Below are positions 38,930 to 50,267 of a stretch of DNA of 64,000 nt, one piece after another. The translations under genes were made by a program, and so were the position numbers. The notes beneath the pieces were generated by a model. That model made no database searches and was not told the DNA's origin. It saw only the letters and a program-made list of their open reading frames with translations. How positions within the stretch are numbered: the stretch's first letter is position 1; each line of letters opens with the position of its first letter. The DNA comes from Vogesella mureinivorans (lineage in GTDB: Bacteria; Pseudomonadota; Gammaproteobacteria; Burkholderiales; Chromobacteriaceae). Where the stretch lies: contig NZ_VMTV02000178.1 in NCBI RefSeq assembly GCF_007644035.1, positions 281,595 through 345,594 on the forward strand. Reading direction: 5' to 3'.

Positions 38930-41071
38930 TTAGGCGCCGGATTTCAGACCGAAGTCACCCTGGGCAGCCGGGGCTGCAGGGTTGTCCAGCAAAGCCTTGA
39001 TCGACAGGCGAACGCGGCCGCGGTCGTCCATCTCGATGGCTTTTACTTTCACGATCTGGCCTTCTTTCAGGTAGTCGGACACGTTCTTGATGCGCTCGTG
39101 AGCGATCTGCGAAATGTGTACCAGACCATCTTTGCCCGGCATGATGGACACGATGGCGCCCACGTTGTTGTCCAGAATCTTCACTACCGGGCCTTCGTAG
39201 ACTTTGCCTACTTCAACTTCAGCGGTGATTTCTTCGATACGCTTCTTGGCAGCTTCAGCGCCTTCGTTGGACACGGAGGCGATGGTGATGGTGCCGTCTT
39301 CTTCGATGTTGATCTCGCAGCCGGTATCTTTGGTGATGGCGCGGATGGTTTCACCACCTTTACCGATCACTTCGCGGATTTTCTCCGGGTTGATCTTCAT
39401 CACGTACAGACGCGGCGCGTGGGTGGACAGCTCTTGCGGGCCTTCGATGGCTTCTTTCATGTGACCCAGGATATGCAGGCGGCCGTCTTTGGCTTGTTCC
39501 AGCGCGATCTGCATGATGTCCTTGGTGATGCCCTGGATCTTGATATCCATCTGCAGGGCAGTCACGCCAGCGGCGGTACCGGCCACCTTGAAGTCCATAT
39601 CGCCCAGGTGATCTTCGTCACCCAGGATATCGGTCAGCACGGCAAAGCGGTTGCCTTCCAGGATCAGGCCCATGGCGATACCAGCCACGTGGGCTTTCAG
39701 CGGTACACCGGCGGACAGCAGTGCCAGGCAGCCACCGCACACGGAAGCCATCGACGAAGAGCCGTTGGATTCGGTGATTTCGGACACCACACGCATGGTG
39801 TAGCCGAACTCGGTTTCGGACGGCAGTACTTGTGCCAGTGCACGCTTGGCCAGGCGGCCGTGGCCGATTTCGCGGCGTTTTGGCGGGCCCATGCGGCCAG
39901 CTTCACCGGTGGAGTACGGCGGGAAGTTGTAGTGCAGCATGAAGCGGTCGGTGTATTCGCCGGCCAGCGCGTCGATGATCTGCTCGTCTTGCTTGGTGCC
40001 CAGGGTGGTGGTCACGATCGCCTGGGTTTCACCACGGGTGAACAGCGAGGAGCCGTGTACACGTGGCAGCACGCCGGTGCGGATGGCGATCGGGCGTACG
40101 GTGCGGGTGTCGCGGCCGTCGATACGCGGCTCGCCGGACAGAATCTGGCCACGCACGATTTCAGCTTCCAGCGATTTGAAGATGCCTTTGATCTCGTTAG
40201 CCACCAGGGTGTCGGTGTCTTCGTTGATCAGTGCGGCCTTCACGGCAGCCCAGGCAGCGTTCAGCGCTTCGGAGCGGGCGCCTTTCTGGCGAATGCGGAA
40301 GGCGTTGGCGATGGCTTCGCCGGAGATATCACGGATCTGGGCGATCAGTGCTTCGTTCGCGGCCGGGGCTTCCCAGTCCCACATTACCGGGTTCACTTCG
40401 TCGGCGAACTCGTTAATGGCGGTGATGGCAGCCTGCATCTGGTCGTGGCCAAATACCACGGCGCCCAGCATCACGGCTTCGGACAGCTCTTTGGCTTCGG
40501 ACTCTACCATCAGCACGGCACGCTCGGTACCGGCTACGACCAGATCCATTTCCGAGCTCAGCAGCTCGGTTTTGGTCGGGTTCAGGATGTACTCGCCATT
40601 GGCGTAACCTACGCGCACGGCACCGATCGGGCCGTTGAACGGCAGGCCGGAGATAGCCAGGGCAGCGGAGGCGCCGATCATGGCTGGCACGTCGGAATCC
40701 ACTTCCGGGTTCAGCGACATCACGGTGGCCACGATTTGTACGTCGTGGTAGAAGCCTTCCGGGAACAGCGGGCGAATCGGGCGATCGATCAGGCGGCTGG
40801 TCAGGACTTCTTTTTCAGACTGCTTGCCTTCACGCTTGAAGAAGCCGCCCGGGATCTTGCCGGCAGCGTAAGTACGCTCCAGGTAGTCTACGGTCAGCGG
40901 GAAGAAATCCTGGCCCGGCTTCACGTTTTTGGAGCCCACAACAGAAACCAGAACCACGGTATCTTCTACCGACACCAGTACCGCGCCGGAAGCCTGGCGC
41001 GCTACTTCGCCGGTTTCCAGGGTGACGGTATGTTTGCCGTACTGGAACGACTTGGTAATTTTGTTAAACAC
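38930..41071 (-). CDS. pnp: Polynucleotide phosphorylase
   Basis: This 713-residue enzyme is a 3'-to-5' phosphorolytic exoribonuclease of the RNA degradosome. It has two RNase PH domains (the first with [20 protein letters not shown], the second with [20 protein letters not shown]), a KH domain ([21 protein letters not shown] near residue 565), and an S1 domain ([21 protein letters not shown] near 620). It starts with GTG at 41071, giving the standard [13 protein letters not shown]-terminus. It follows rpsO, as in most proteobacteria, where pnp is autoregulated through its leader. No DUS-like copy lies in the coding part. Confidence 0.96.
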   Translation of the reverse strand: MFNKITKSFQYGKHTVTLETGEVARQASGAVLVSVEDTVVLVSVVGSKNVKPGQDFFPLTVDYLERTYAAGKIPGGFFKREGKQSEKEVLTSRLIDRPIRPLFPEGFYHDVQIVATVMSLNPEVDSDVPAMIGASAALAISGLPFNGPIGAVRVGYANGEYILNPTKTELLSSEMDLVVAGTERAVLMVESEAKELSEAVMLGAVVFGHDQMQAAITAINEFADEVNPVMWDWEAPAANEALIAQIRDISGEAIANAFRIRQKGARSEALNAAWAAVKAALINEDTDTLVANEIKGIFKSLEAEIVRGQILSGEPRIDGRDTRTVRPIAIRTGVLPRVHGSSLFTRGETQAIVTTTLGTKQDEQIIDALAGEYTDRFMLHYNFPPYSTGEAGRMGPPKRREIGHGRLAKRALAQVLPSETEFGYTMRVVSEITESNGSSSMASVCGGCLALLSAGVPLKAHVAGIAMGLILEGNRFAVLTDILGDEDHLGDMDFKVAGTAAGVTALQMDIKIQGITKDIMQIALEQAKDGRLHILGHMKEAIEGPQELSTHAPRLYVMKINPEKIREVIGKGGETIRAITKDTGCEINIEEDGTITIASVSNEGAEAAKKRIEEITAEVEVGKVYEGPVVKILDNNVGAIVSIMPGKDGLVHISQIAHERIKNVSDYLKEGQIVKVKAIEMDDRGRVRLSIKALLDNPAAPAAQGDFGLKSGA

Positions 41072-41197
41072 TTGAGGTGCCCTTCATTAGGTACTTTATG
41101 CAACGGGAACCCCTACGAATCGGCACCAGCATGATGCAGATTTATAGAGGCTCCCCCCGTTGACTCAATAACTTACAGATACTGCTACTGCAGAAAC

Positions 41198-41228
41198 GAA
41201 AAAGTCGCAGACGGGCTGCGACTTTTTC
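41198..41228 (-). terminator. Terminator between rpsO and pnp
   Basis: GAAAAAGTCGCAG (41198-41210) and CTGCGACTTTTTC (41216-41228) form a perfect 13-base stem with a 5-base loop. It lies just past the rpsO stop. In Escherichia coli the equivalent terminator is leaky and feeds pnp. Confidence 0.92.
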
Positions 41229-41241
41229 GAATTCAAACCGA

Positions 41242-41511
41242 TTACTTGCGCAGACCCAGACGAGCGATCAGAGCGCGGTAGCTTTCAGCGTCGGTACGCT
41301 TGAGGTAGTCAAGCAGACGACGACGACGGCTCACCAGTTTCAGCAGGCCACGACGGCTGTGGTGATCTTTGGTGTTGGCTTTGAAGTGCGGAGTCAGGTC
41401 GTTGATACGAGCGGTCAGCAGGGCTACTTGAACTTCGCTGGAACCGGTGTCGTTTTCTTTACGCTGGAAATCTTTAACGATGACTGCTTTTTTTTCGGCG
41501 TTCATTGCCAT
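41242..41511 (-). CDS. rpsO: 30S ribosomal protein S15
   Basis: This 89-residue protein binds the central domain of 16S rRNA. It has the family signature [21 protein letters not shown] and the C-terminal [21 protein letters not shown], followed by the usual end [10 protein letters not shown]. Standard length. Two ATGs lie at the start (MAMNAEKK); either may be used. It sits between truB and pnp, the conserved arrangement. Confidence 0.97.
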   Translation of the reverse strand: MAMNAEKKAVIVKDFQRKENDTGSSEVQVALLTARINDLTPHFKANTKDHHSRRGLLKLVSRRRRLLDYLKRTDAESYRALIARLGLRK

Positions 41512-41583
41512 GAGGAATTACTCCAATATCGGTTTAGGGCGGTAAAGCCCGACAAGTGCGGCGAGCCGGAACCCACCTACACT

Positions 41584-42507
41584 TCACACAGCGGCTGCCG
41601 GAGCAGCCGTTACCCGGACCGGGTGCAACAGACCATCGTCTCTTGCCTCGGCCAGCCCGAGAAATTCTCGCGTTGCCTCGCGGTATACGCGAAAACGGCG
41701 CATTGTCTCACATTTTTCCGGTGCACGCACGGCCTGGCCGTGACAAAAACGCTCGGCATCGCGTGCAGGCAGGGTCTGCTCGTCAAAATGTGCCACCAGC
41801 ACGTCTATCGGCAGCAATAGTTGGCCGCGCGCCTCGGCTGGCGTGGCTTCCAGCTGCTCCAGCGTGATGGCGTTTTCCAGCAGGAAACCACCGGTCGTGG
41901 TGCGGCGCAGGCCGGTAAGGTGCGCACCGCAGCCCAGCATCTCGCCAATGTCCTGCCCCAGCGTACGGATATAGGTGCCTTTGCTGCACAGCACGTCGAT
42001 CACCGCGGTCGTGCCATCAAACGAGATCAAATCGATACGATGGATGGTGACATCCCGCGCCTCGCGCTTGATCTCGATGCCCTCGCGCGCGTACTCGTAC
42101 AGCGCCTTGCCTTGATGCTTCAGCGCCGAGTACATGGGCGGCACCTGGCTGATGGGGCCGGTATGCACGGCGATGGCGGCCTGCAACTGCGGCAGCGTAA
42201 ACGCCACCGGGCGCTGCAGCAGCACTTCGCCCTCGATATCGCCGGTGGTGGTGACTTCGCCAAACTTTACCGTAGCGCGGTAGCCCTTGTCGGCATCCAG
42301 CAGGTACGAGGAAAACTTGGTGGCCTCACCAAAGCACAGCGGCAGCAGGCCGGTGGCCAGCGGGTCCAGCACGCCGGTATGGCCGCCCTTGGCCGCACTG
42401 TACAGCCAGCGCGCACGCTGCAGGGCGGTGTTGCTACTTAGCAGATAAGGCTTGTCCAGCAGCAAAACGCCATTGATCGGCAGCTTTACGCGACGCGGTG
42501 CACTCAT
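41584..42507 (-). CDS. truB: tRNA pseudouridine(55) synthase
   Basis: This 307-residue enzyme makes pseudouridine 55 in the T-loop of tRNAs. The catalytic Asp48 is in GHTGVLDPLATGLLPLCFGE. Other family motifs are KGYRATVKFGEVTTTGD near residue 90 and CSKGTYIRTLGQDIGEMLG near 181. A C-terminal PUA-like domain completes it. Its ATG overlaps the rbfA stop as ATGA. Part of the rimP-nusA-infB-rbfA-truB operon. Confidence 0.96.
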   Translation of the reverse strand: MSAPRRVKLPINGVLLLDKPYLLSSNTALQRARWLYSAAKGGHTGVLDPLATGLLPLCFGEATKFSSYLLDADKGYRATVKFGEVTTTGDIEGEVLLQRPVAFTLPQLQAAIAVHTGPISQVPPMYSALKHQGKALYEYAREGIEIKREARDVTIHRIDLISFDGTTAVIDVLCSKGTYIRTLGQDIGEMLGCGAHLTGLRRTTTGGFLLENAITLEQLEATPAEARGQLLLPIDVLVAHFDEQTLPARDAERFCHGQAVRAPEKCETMRRFRVYREATREFLGLAEARDDGLLHPVRVTAAPAAAV

Positions 42508-42941
42508 GCTTTATCGCTACCCTCTTCGCCCTCGTCGCCATCTTCGGCGTCAAGGTTGGCCGCATCGTCGTGTTCGACGGTGGTGGCATTGCCGTTCACT
42601 TCGTCAATCAGGCGGCTCATGTACACACCACGCTCGATGGAGTCGTCGTAAACAAAGTGCAGCTGCGGCGTGGTAAATATCTGCAGCACGCGGCCAATGC
42701 CGTTGCGCAGGTAACCGGCAGCGCTTTCCAGCGCTTCCTGGGTGATCTCGCGCTTGTTCTCGTCCATCACGGTGTAGAACACCTTGGCGTGCGAGTAGTC
42801 ACGGGTTACATCTACCGCTGTAATGGTGACCCAACCCACACGCGGGTCTTTCAGGCCCTTGCGGATCAGCTCGGCCAGCTCGCGCTGGATCTGCTCGGCG
42901 ATACGGTCCGAGCGGGAAAAACCTTTTTTGGCTTTAGCCAT
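42504..42941 (-). CDS. rbfA: 30S ribosome-binding factor A
   Basis: This 145-residue KH-fold protein helps mature the 5' end of 16S rRNA and supports growth in the cold. Landmarks are RSDRIAEQIQRELAELIRKG, KDPRVGWVTITAVDVTRDYS and VFYTVMDENKREITQEALES. The C-terminus is a long acidic tail (DAEDGDEGEEGSDKA). ATG 42941 is preferred because it has a CAGGAG site and gives the standard N-terminus; longer frames run into the intergenic region. A DUS-like copy at 42555 encodes Ala-Ala-Asn in the acidic tail. Confidence 0.95.
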   Translation of the reverse strand: MAKAKKGFSRSDRIAEQIQRELAELIRKGLKDPRVGWVTITAVDVTRDYSHAKVFYTVMDENKREITQEALESAAGYLRNGIGRVLQIFTTPQLHFVYDDSIERGVYMSRLIDEVNGNATTVEHDDAANLDAEDGDEGEEGSDKA

Positions 42942-43044
42942 GGTCTGATACTCCTGGCCACACAACACACCACGGCATAGGGACTGCCGGCTTGCCGGCG
43001 CATCGCGATGCATGGCGGTGGCTATGGTGGCTGAAACAAGAAAA

Positions 43045-43085
43045 GGCGAGTGCCCGCCGGCCATGCGGCCAACCTGGCACCCGCC
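43045..43085 (-). terminator. Hairpin containing a DUS-like motif between infB and rbfA
   Basis: On the minus strand GGCGGGTGCC and GGCACTCGCC (plus coordinates 43076-43085 and 43045-43054) close a stem with one mismatch. Inside it lies a DUS-like copy (43064-43073) that can form a smaller hairpin. TTTTC follows. It could partly attenuate transcription into rbfA. Confidence 0.6.
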
Positions 43086-43099
43086 TCTATATCACTGCA

Positions 43100-46030
43100 T
43101 TACAGAGAACGTGCGACTTCCACGATCTCGAACACTTCCAGCTGGTCGCCTTCCTGGATATCGTTGAAGTTCTTCAGCATCAGGCCGCATTCGTAGCCTT
43201 GCTTCACTTCTTTCACGTCGTCCTTGAAGCGCTTCAGGGAGTCCAGCTCGCCGGTATGAACCACCACGTTGTGACGGATCAGACGGATGCTTGCAGCACG
43301 CTTGATGATGCCATCAGTCACCATGCAACCTGCGATATTGCCTACCTTGGACACGGAGATCACCTGACGGATTTCCACGGTACCAATGATCTGCTCTTTC
43401 TTCTCAGGTGCCAGCATGCCGGACATGGCGGCTTTCACGTCGTCTACTACATCGTAAATGATGTTGTAGTAACGGATTTCCACGCCTTCGCTCTCCGCCA
43501 GCTTGCGTGCGGCGGCATCGGCACGGGCGTTGAAGCCCACCACGATGGCCTTGGACGCAATCGCCAGGTTGATGTCGGACTCGGAAATGCCACCCACACC
43601 GGAGTGCAGGATGTTGACGCGTACTTCTTCGGTAGACAGCTTTTGCAGGCTGCCGGCCAGTGCTTCGTACGAACCCTGTACGTCTGCCTTGATAATGATA
43701 GGCAGGTTCTGTACTTCGCCTTCGGACATCTGGGCAAACATGTTTTCCAGCTTGGCAGCTTGCTGCTTGGCCAGGCGCACATCACGGAACTTGCCAGCAC
43801 GGAACAGGGCGATTTCACGCGCCTTTTTCTCGTCGGCCAGGACCATGGCGTCTTCACCTGCAGACGGCACGTCGGACAGACCCAGGATTTCTACCGGGAT
43901 AGCCGGGCCAGCTTCGTCGATCGGCTTGCCGTTTTCGTCTACCATGGCACGCACGCGGCCAAAGGCGGTACCAGCCAGCACGATGTCGCCCTTCTTCAGG
44001 GTACCGGACTGTACCAGCAGGGTCGCTACCGGGCCACGGCCTTTGTCCAGGCGCGCTTCCACGATAATGCCCTTGGCAGGTGCATCTACCGCAGCAGTCA
44101 GCTCCAGTACTTCGGCTTGCAGCAGGATGGCTTCCAGCAGCGCATCGATGTTCAGGCCCATTTTGGCCGACACTTCGATGAACTGGGTATCGCCACCCCA
44201 GTCTTCCGGCACCACTTCGTGGGCAACCAGTTCCTGGCGGATACGCTCGGCGTTGGCACCTTGCTTGTCGATCTTGTTGACGGCAACCACGATAGGCACA
44301 CCGGCCGCTTTGGCGTGGTGAATCGCTTCGATGGTTTGCGGCATTACGCCGTCGTCGGCAGCCACTACCAGCACCACGATATCGGTGGCCTTGGCACCAC
44401 GGGCACGCATGGCGGTAAACGCTTCGTGACCCGGGGTATCCAGGAAGGTGATCATGCCGCGGTCGGTTTCTACGTGGTAGGCACCGATATGCTGGGTAAT
44501 GCCACCCGCTTCGCCGGCTGCTACCTTGGCGCGACGGATGTAATCCAGCAGCGAGGTCTTACCGTGGTCAACGTGACCCATCACGGTTACCACCGGCGGA
44601 CGGGAGATCTGCTCGGCCACTTCGATGGTTTCGCCGTCGGCCAGGTAGGCTTCCGGATCATCCGCCTGGGCAGCTTTACCCACGTGGCCCATTTCTTCCA
44701 CAATGATCAGCGCGGTTTCCTGGTCCAGCACCTGGTTGATGGTCACCATCATGCCCATCTTCATCAGTACCTTGATCACCTCGGCGGCTTTCACGGCCAT
44801 ACGGTGAGCCAGATCACCCACGGTGATGGTTTCCGGCACCAGTACTTCGTGCACGATAGGCTCGGTCGGTGCCTGGAAGGCGTGCTGGTTATTGCTGTTT
44901 TTGTGCTTGCCGCCGGACTTGCGCGATTTCCAGTCGTTGCTGGTATCGCCACCACGGGTTTTCAGGCCTTTGCCTTTTTTACCGTCGTTCCAGTCTTTGC
45001 TGCCACCCTTCTTCGCCGGACCACGCTTGTCGCCTGGGCGAGCATCGCCAGCGGGTGCCGGTGCAGTGGTAGCGGCACCCGGGCCACGCGCTGGTGCGGC
45101 ACCGCCGGGAGCCGGGCGAGCGCCCTGGCCTGCCGGGCGCTGCTGACCACCTTGACCTGGGCGCTGACCCTGACCTGCCGGGCGTTGGCCCTGGCCTGCC
45201 GGGCGGTCGCCACGCGGTGCATCGGTACGTTGGCCGGCGGCAGCTGGCTGCATGCGCGGCTGGGTAGGCTTGGCCGAGCGTGGCAGCTCTTCTGCTTTGG
45301 GCTCTGGCTTGACTTCTACTACCGGCTTGGCGGGTGCAGCCGCTTCGGCTTTGGCAGCCAGACGGCGTGCTTCACGCTCCTGCTTTTCACGCAGCAGCGC
45401 TTGCTGGCGTGCGCGGAATTCTGCCTGGCGACGCTCTTCAGAAGCGCGGGCATCCATTTCTTCCTGGCTCAGGATGGAAGTCGGCGCCGGGCGCGTCAGC
45501 GTAGGCTGCTTCACCGGGGCTACCGGTGCAGCAGCTTCGGCGGCCGGCTTGGCAGCTGGCTTGGCTTCTGCCTTTTTCTCTTCCACTTTCTTTTCTTCAA
45601 CCTTCGGCTGGGCAGGCTTGGCGGCCACTGGGGCAGCTTCCGGCTTGGCAGCTTCGACTACCGGGGCAGCAACCTGTGGTGCTGCCTCAACCACCGGCTC
45701 GGCAGCCTTGGGGGCTTCCACCGCAGGGGCTGCTGCAGCAGGCTGGTCTTCCGGGCGCACAAAAGTACGTTTCTTGCGGGTTTCCACTTTTACGGTGCTG
45801 CCTGCGGCAGTGTGGATCTCGCTGGTTTGCTTACGGGTCAGGGTTACTTTGCCTTCATCACGTGCGCCATGCGACGTTTTCAGAAAGTCCAGCAACTGCT
45901 TTTTATCCTGCTCGGTCAGCGTGTCATCAAAGCCACGCTTGCCTACACCTGCGTTTTTCAACTGTTCCAGAAGACGTTCCGGGGACAAGTTCAGCTCACT
46001 CGCAAACTGCTTTACATTCGTTAAAACCAT
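43100..46030 (-). CDS. infB: Translation initiation factor IF-2
   Basis: This 976-residue GTPase places initiator tRNA on the 30S subunit. It has an N-terminal IF2N fold, then a long Ala/Glu/Lys/Pro linker and a Gly/Gln/Arg-rich stretch with AGQGQRP-type repeats (about residues 260-310). A second IF2N fold and the G domain follow, with GHVDHGKTS near residue 485, DTPGHEAF near 530 and NKID near 585. Domains II to IV include the C-terminal [18 protein letters not shown]. Length and order are normal for betaproteobacteria. The tandem AGQGQRP coding repeats may vary in number between strains. Confidence 0.97.
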   Translation of the reverse strand: MVLTNVKQFASELNLSPERLLEQLKNAGVGKRGFDDTLTEQDKKQLLDFLKTSHGARDEGKVTLTRKQTSEIHTAAGSTVKVETRKKRTFVRPEDQPAAAAPAVEAPKAAEPVVEAAPQVAAPVVEAAKPEAAPVAAKPAQPKVEEKKVEEKKAEAKPAAKPAAEAAAPVAPVKQPTLTRPAPTSILSQEEMDARASEERRQAEFRARQQALLREKQEREARRLAAKAEAAAPAKPVVEVKPEPKAEELPRSAKPTQPRMQPAAAGQRTDAPRGDRPAGQGQRPAGQGQRPGQGGQQRPAGQGARPAPGGAAPARGPGAATTAPAPAGDARPGDKRGPAKKGGSKDWNDGKKGKGLKTRGGDTSNDWKSRKSGGKHKNSNNQHAFQAPTEPIVHEVLVPETITVGDLAHRMAVKAAEVIKVLMKMGMMVTINQVLDQETALIIVEEMGHVGKAAQADDPEAYLADGETIEVAEQISRPPVVTVMGHVDHGKTSLLDYIRRAKVAAGEAGGITQHIGAYHVETDRGMITFLDTPGHEAFTAMRARGAKATDIVVLVVAADDGVMPQTIEAIHHAKAAGVPIVVAVNKIDKQGANAERIRQELVAHEVVPEDWGGDTQFIEVSAKMGLNIDALLEAILLQAEVLELTAAVDAPAKGIIVEARLDKGRGPVATLLVQSGTLKKGDIVLAGTAFGRVRAMVDENGKPIDEAGPAIPVEILGLSDVPSAGEDAMVLADEKKAREIALFRAGKFRDVRLAKQQAAKLENMFAQMSEGEVQNLPIIIKADVQGSYEALAGSLQKLSTEEVRVNILHSGVGGISESDINLAIASKAIVVGFNARADAAARKLAESEGVEIRYYNIIYDVVDDVKAAMSGMLAPEKKEQIIGTVEIRQVISVSKVGNIAGCMVTDGIIKRAASIRLIRHNVVVHTGELDSLKRFKDDVKEVKQGYECGLMLKNFNDIQEGDQLEVFEIVEVARSL

Positions 46031-46077
46031 GCGTATTCCTAATTCCTTCTAGCAATCGATCCGTTTGCGGGGCTGGC

Positions 46078-47553
46078 TCAGTTGAACCAGTGTTCGCGGG
46101 CTTTCATGATGAGCGCGCGCGCCGCATCGGCATCCATGCCTGTCATGTCGACCAGATCGTCAACGGCGAGATCGGCCAGGTCGTCACGGGTGGTCACGCC
46201 GTTTTCGGCCAGTTTGCGTACCAGCTCGGCATCCAGTCCTTCCAGATCCTTGAGCTCGTCGGCCACTTCTTCCACTTTTTCTTCCGAAGCAATTGCCAGG
46301 GTCAGGATGGCGTCACGCGCACGGCTACGCAGCTCGTTTACCAGCGCATCATCGAAACCATCGATTTCCAGCATTTCGGAAATTGGCACATAGGCCACTT
46401 CTTCCAGTGTTGCAAAGCCTTCCTGCACCAGCAGGGCAGCCATTTCTTCGTCCACACCCAGATGACGGATGAAGTGCTCGCGCAGCTTGGCATCTTCTTC
46501 CAGGTGTTTTTCTTCCGCTTCGGTCACGGTCAGGATGTTCAGGTTCCAGCCGGTCAGCTCGGCAGCGAGCTTCACGTTCTGGCCGCCACGGCCGATCGCC
46601 AGTGCCAGCTGCTCTTCCTCAACCACCACGTCCATGGTGTGGCTATCTTCGTCCACCATGATGCGGTTCACTTCTGCTGGGGACAGCGCGTTAATCACGA
46701 ACTGTGCTGGCTCTGGTGCCCACAGCACGATGTCGATACGCTCGCCGGCCAGCTCCTGGGTCACGGCCTGAACGCGGGAGCCGCGCATGCCGATGCAGGT
46801 GCCCTGCGGGTCCAGACGCGGGTCATTGGACTTCACGGCCATCTTGGCGCGCATACCCGGGTCACGGGCGGCTTCCTTGACTTCCAGCATGCCTTCTTCG
46901 ATTTCCGGCACTTCCAGCTCGAACAGCTTTACCAGGAACTCGCGCGAGGTACGCGACAGCACCAGCTGCGGGCCACGGCCCAGGCGGTCGATGCGCATCA
47001 GGTAAGCCTTGACGCGGTCGCCCACGCGCAGGTTTTCCTTCGGAATCATCTGGTCGCGCGGCAGGACGGCTTCCAGCTTGCCGCACTCCACGATGGCATT
47101 ACCACGCTCGATGCGCTTGATGGTGCCAGTTACCAGGCTTTCACGGCGCTGCAGGAACTCGTTCAGCACTTGTTCGCGCTCGGCGTCGCGAATTTTCTGC
47201 AGAATGACCTGCTTGGCAGCCTGAGCGCCGATACGGCCAAACTCTACGGCTTCCATCGACTCTTCGATCACGCCACCCAGCTCGGCGCGCGGGTCACGCT
47301 CGCGGGCTTCTTCCAGGCTCAGTTCGCGGTCTTCGTATTCCAGTGCTTCAGCATCTACTACAGTCCAGCGGCGGAAAGTCTGATACTGACCATTGTGGCG
47401 GTCGATCTCTACGCGGACATCCAGTTCATCTTCGTTAAACTTCTTTTTGGTGGCAGAAGCCAGTGCCAGCTCCAGCGCGGAAAAAACCACCTCGCGGTTA
47501 ACGTTTTTCTCGCTTGCCAGAGCGTCAACCAACAGCAAAATCTCGCGACTCAT
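46078..47553 (-). CDS. nusA: Transcription elongation/antitermination factor NusA
   Basis: This 491-residue RNA polymerase-binding factor controls pausing, termination and antitermination. The N-terminal domain starts [17 protein letters not shown]. An S1 domain follows ([20 protein letters not shown]), then two KH domains ([19 protein letters not shown] and [19 protein letters not shown]). Two acidic C-terminal repeat domains complete it. ATG 47553 is preferred over an upstream start because of its GGAGG site. It lies between rimP and infB, the universal arrangement. Confidence 0.96.
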   Translation of the reverse strand: MSREILLLVDALASEKNVNREVVFSALELALASATKKKFNEDELDVRVEIDRHNGQYQTFRRWTVVDAEALEYEDRELSLEEARERDPRAELGGVIEESMEAVEFGRIGAQAAKQVILQKIRDAEREQVLNEFLQRRESLVTGTIKRIERGNAIVECGKLEAVLPRDQMIPKENLRVGDRVKAYLMRIDRLGRGPQLVLSRTSREFLVKLFELEVPEIEEGMLEVKEAARDPGMRAKMAVKSNDPRLDPQGTCIGMRGSRVQAVTQELAGERIDIVLWAPEPAQFVINALSPAEVNRIMVDEDSHTMDVVVEEEQLALAIGRGGQNVKLAAELTGWNLNILTVTEAEEKHLEEDAKLREHFIRHLGVDEEMAALLVQEGFATLEEVAYVPISEMLEIDGFDDALVNELRSRARDAILTLAIASEEKVEEVADELKDLEGLDAELVRKLAENGVTTRDDLADLAVDDLVDMTGMDADAARALIMKAREHWFN

Positions 47554-47601
47554 GCAATCCTCCAAATTCCGTATTCTTGTTCGCGGCCAACGTCCTGCGA
47601 A

Positions 47602-48030
47602 TTAAAACTCCGGCTCCAGCCGGGCTTTATCGATATTCGCCAGGGGAATGGCCACGGTGCGACCATCTTCCACTACCAGGCTCACAACGCCATCGGCGAT
47701 GCCTGCGATACGACCCTGAAAACGCTTCTGCTGTTCGATAGGCAGGCGGGTACGAATCTTGGCAAGGCTGCCAGTGAAGCGCACATAGTCCGCTTCTTTC
47801 GTCAGCGGACGGTCCAGGCCGGGCGAGGAAACTTCCAGACGCTCGTAGTCAACATTTTCGACCATGAACAGACGTGTCAGGTGATTACTCACGCTGACGC
47901 AATCTTCTACGGTAATGCCGCCCGGTTTATCCATAAACACGCGGAAACCACCCCCGGGGGTCATTTCAAAATCTACAAGCTCATACCCCAAACCGGGCAG
48001 CGTGTTCTCGAGCAGCAAACGTACATCCAT
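47602..48030 (-). CDS. rimP: Ribosome maturation factor RimP
   Basis: This 142-residue protein is needed for 30S subunit maturation. It has [20 protein letters not shown] at the N-terminus, [17 protein letters not shown] near residue 44, and the family signature [18 protein letters not shown] near 68. A C-terminal SH3-like domain follows. The ATG at 48030 gives normal length; a second ATG two codons upstream (48036) is possible. It heads the nusA operon, whose promoter must lie in the 284-base region shared with the divergent fadD gene. Confidence 0.95.
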   Translation of the reverse strand: MDVRLLLENTLPGLGYELVDFEMTPGGGFRVFMDKPGGITVEDCVSVSNHLTRLFMVENVDYERLEVSSPGLDRPLTKEADYVRFTGSLAKIRTRLPIEQQKRFQGRIAGIADGVVSLVVEDGRTVAIPLANIDKARLEPEF

Positions 48031-48314
48031 GGGCATCCAATTCCAGAAAAGAAAAATGGGCGAAGAACCGCCCATCCCTAAAATGCCGCGATTATAAACC
48101 ACTCTGCGACAAAAGAAAACTGAGGTCTCAGGCGGCAAACCAAGCACATGCTTTGCACCAGATGAGACATACGGTACAGTTGTCATGCGTTCAGGAACGA
48201 ACGCCAACTAAAACAATCTATATTTGAGTCTGCAAGCAAGCAGATCCCCATAGACGCCACCCGCAAATCACAAGAGGTGGCGGTAAATCCAACACGATGG
48301 AGAAGACTAGCGCC

Positions 48315-49988
48315 ATGGAAAAAATCTGGCTGAAGAATTACCAGGCAGGTGTTGCCGCCGAAATTGACATTAACGAATTCAAGTCGGTATCCGAGGTGTT
48401 CGAACGTAGTGCTGCCAAGTTCCGCGACCGCCCGGCACTGGCCTGCATGGACAAGATCCTGAGCTACGGTGAACTGGACCAGCTGTCTGCCAACTTTGCC
48501 TCCTACCTGCAAAACACGCTAGGCCTGGCCAAAGGCAGCCGCGTGGCCATCATGATGCCGAACCTGCTGCAGTACCCGGTAGCCGTCTTCGGCGCCCTGC
48601 GTGCCGGCTGCACGGTGGTGAATGTCAACCCGCTGTACACCCCGCGCGAGCTGGAGCATCAACTGAAAGATTCCGGCGCCGAAACCATCCTCATCCTGGA
48701 AAACTTTGCCAACGTGCTGGAGCAGGTACTACCGCGCACTCCAGTCAAGAACGTGGTGATTGCCAGCATTGGCGACATGCTGGGCTTCCCCAAGCGCCTG
48801 ATTGTCAACTTCGTCGTACGCAAAGTAAAAAAGATGGTGCCACCCTGGCACATCGCCAAGCACACCAGCTTTAATGATGCGCTGGCTGCCGGCGCCCGCC
48901 AGCCGATGCGCAAAGTCGACGTTGGCCACGACGATATCGCCTTTTTGCAATACACCGGCGGCACCACCGGCGTATCCAAAGGCGCCATGCTCACCAACGC
49001 CAACATCATCGCCAACATGCTGCAAGCTGGCGAATGGGTAAAACACTCGGTACGCGAAGGCCAGGAGATCATTGTTACTGCGTTGCCGCTGTACCATATC
49101 TTTTCGCTGACAGCGAACATGATGGTCTTCACCGAGCTGGGCGCCATGAGCGTGCTGATTACCAACCCGCGCGATATCCCCGGCTTTGTCAAAGAGCTGA
49201 AAAAGTACAAGGTCACGGCCATCACTGGCGTCAACACGCTGTTTAACGCCCTGCTGAACAACCCGGACTTCAAAACCGTCGACTTCTCCACCTGGCGCCT
49301 GGCACTGGGCGGTGGCATGGCGGTGCAAAAAGCGGTGGCCGATAAATGGAAAGACATTACCGGCACCCCGCTGATCGAAGCTTACGGCCTGACCGAAACC
49401 AGCCCGGCTGCCTGCATCAACCCGCTGGATCTGAAAGCCTACAACGGCACCATCGGTGTACCGATCCCGTCCACCGAGATCCAGGTACGGGACAACGAAG
49501 GGCGCGAAGTAGCACAAGGCGAGTCCGGCGAGCTGTGCATCCGTGGCCCGCAGGTGATGAAGGGCTACTGGAACCGCCCGGAAGAAACTGCCAAAGTCAT
49601 CGACAACCAGGGCTTCCTGGCTACCGGTGACATGGCCATCATCACCCCGGAAGGCTTCGTGAAGCTGGTAGACCGCAAGAAAGACATGATTCTGGTGTCT
49701 GGCTTCAACGTTTACCCCAACGAAATCGAAGACGTGGTCGCCCTGCACCCTGGCGTGCTGGAAGTAGCCTGCATCGGTGTGCCAGATGACAAATCGGGCG
49801 AGGTGGTGAAGGTATTTGTGGTGAAGAAAGACCCGGCGCTGACCGAGGCCGACGTGCTGAGCCACTGCCGCGCCAACCTTACCGGCTACAAGGTGCCCAA
49901 GTCGGTAGAGTTCCGCCAGGAGCTGCCCAAAACCAACGTAGGCAAGATCCTGCGCCGCGCCCTGCGCGATGCCGAGGTCAAGCACTAA
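48315..49988 (+). CDS. fadD: Long-chain fatty acid-CoA ligase, FadD type
   Basis: This 557-residue adenylate-forming enzyme activates long-chain fatty acids at the inner membrane as they enter the cell. It opens with EKIWLKNYQAGVAAEIDIN, typical of FadD. The P-loop is FLQYTGGTTGVSKGAMLTN near residues 210-228. GLTETSPAACINP lies near 357, and FLATGDMAIITPEGFVKLVD near 433 is followed by RKKDMILVSGFNVYPNEIE. The catalytic Lys is in LPKTNVGKILRRALRD. I chose ATG 48315, which has a GGAGAAG site, over 48297. It is divergent from rimP and followed by a terminator. Confidence 0.94.
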   Translation: MEKIWLKNYQAGVAAEIDINEFKSVSEVFERSAAKFRDRPALACMDKILSYGELDQLSANFASYLQNTLGLAKGSRVAIMMPNLLQYPVAVFGALRAGCTVVNVNPLYTPRELEHQLKDSGAETILILENFANVLEQVLPRTPVKNVVIASIGDMLGFPKRLIVNFVVRKVKKMVPPWHIAKHTSFNDALAAGARQPMRKVDVGHDDIAFLQYTGGTTGVSKGAMLTNANIIANMLQAGEWVKHSVREGQEIIVTALPLYHIFSLTANMMVFTELGAMSVLITNPRDIPGFVKELKKYKVTAITGVNTLFNALLNNPDFKTVDFSTWRLALGGGMAVQKAVADKWKDITGTPLIEAYGLTETSPAACINPLDLKAYNGTIGVPIPSTEIQVRDNEGREVAQGESGELCIRGPQVMKGYWNRPEETAKVIDNQGFLATGDMAIITPEGFVKLVDRKKDMILVSGFNVYPNEIEDVVALHPGVLEVACIGVPDDKSGEVVKVFVVKKDPALTEADVLSHCRANLTGYKVPKSVEFRQELPKTNVGKILRRALRDAEVKH

Positions 49989-50022
49989 GACGGTCTACTC
50001 GCCTGACCCAGCGGTCTGCGAC

Positions 50023-50057
50023 AAACGCCCTGCCGGCAAATCTGGCGGGGCGTTTTT
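50023..50057 (+). terminator. Rho-independent terminator of fadD
   Basis: CGCCCTGCC (50026-50034) pairs with GGCGGGGCG (50044-50052), with one G-T wobble, followed by TTTTT. Flanking As extend the stem. Confidence 0.88.
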
Positions 50058-50267
50058 CATGTCACAGCCACCACCCTTGCACTCACCAGCACACAGCCAG
50101 CCACCCCAGCCTGCAGCATGCTCAATTTTCACCCGGTCACCATCAGCCACTGCGGCCAACCCTGTCACGGGCAAAGTTGCCGTCCAAGCCCGCGCCAGTA
50201 CGCCACAGAAGGGCATTTCACGCTAGACTAATGGCCTGACACCCTTTGCGAGAGCGCGCTGCACACC

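Noticed and set aside
38792-41134. A 780-codon plus-strand frame opposite pnp
   Set aside because: pnp is unmistakable. The opposite frame has no recognisable feature.
42992-46024. A 1010-codon open frame on the plus strand opposite infB
   Set aside because: infB is certain on the minus strand. The plus frame is low-information His/Gly/Phe-rich text without domains, an effect of GC-rich codon use.
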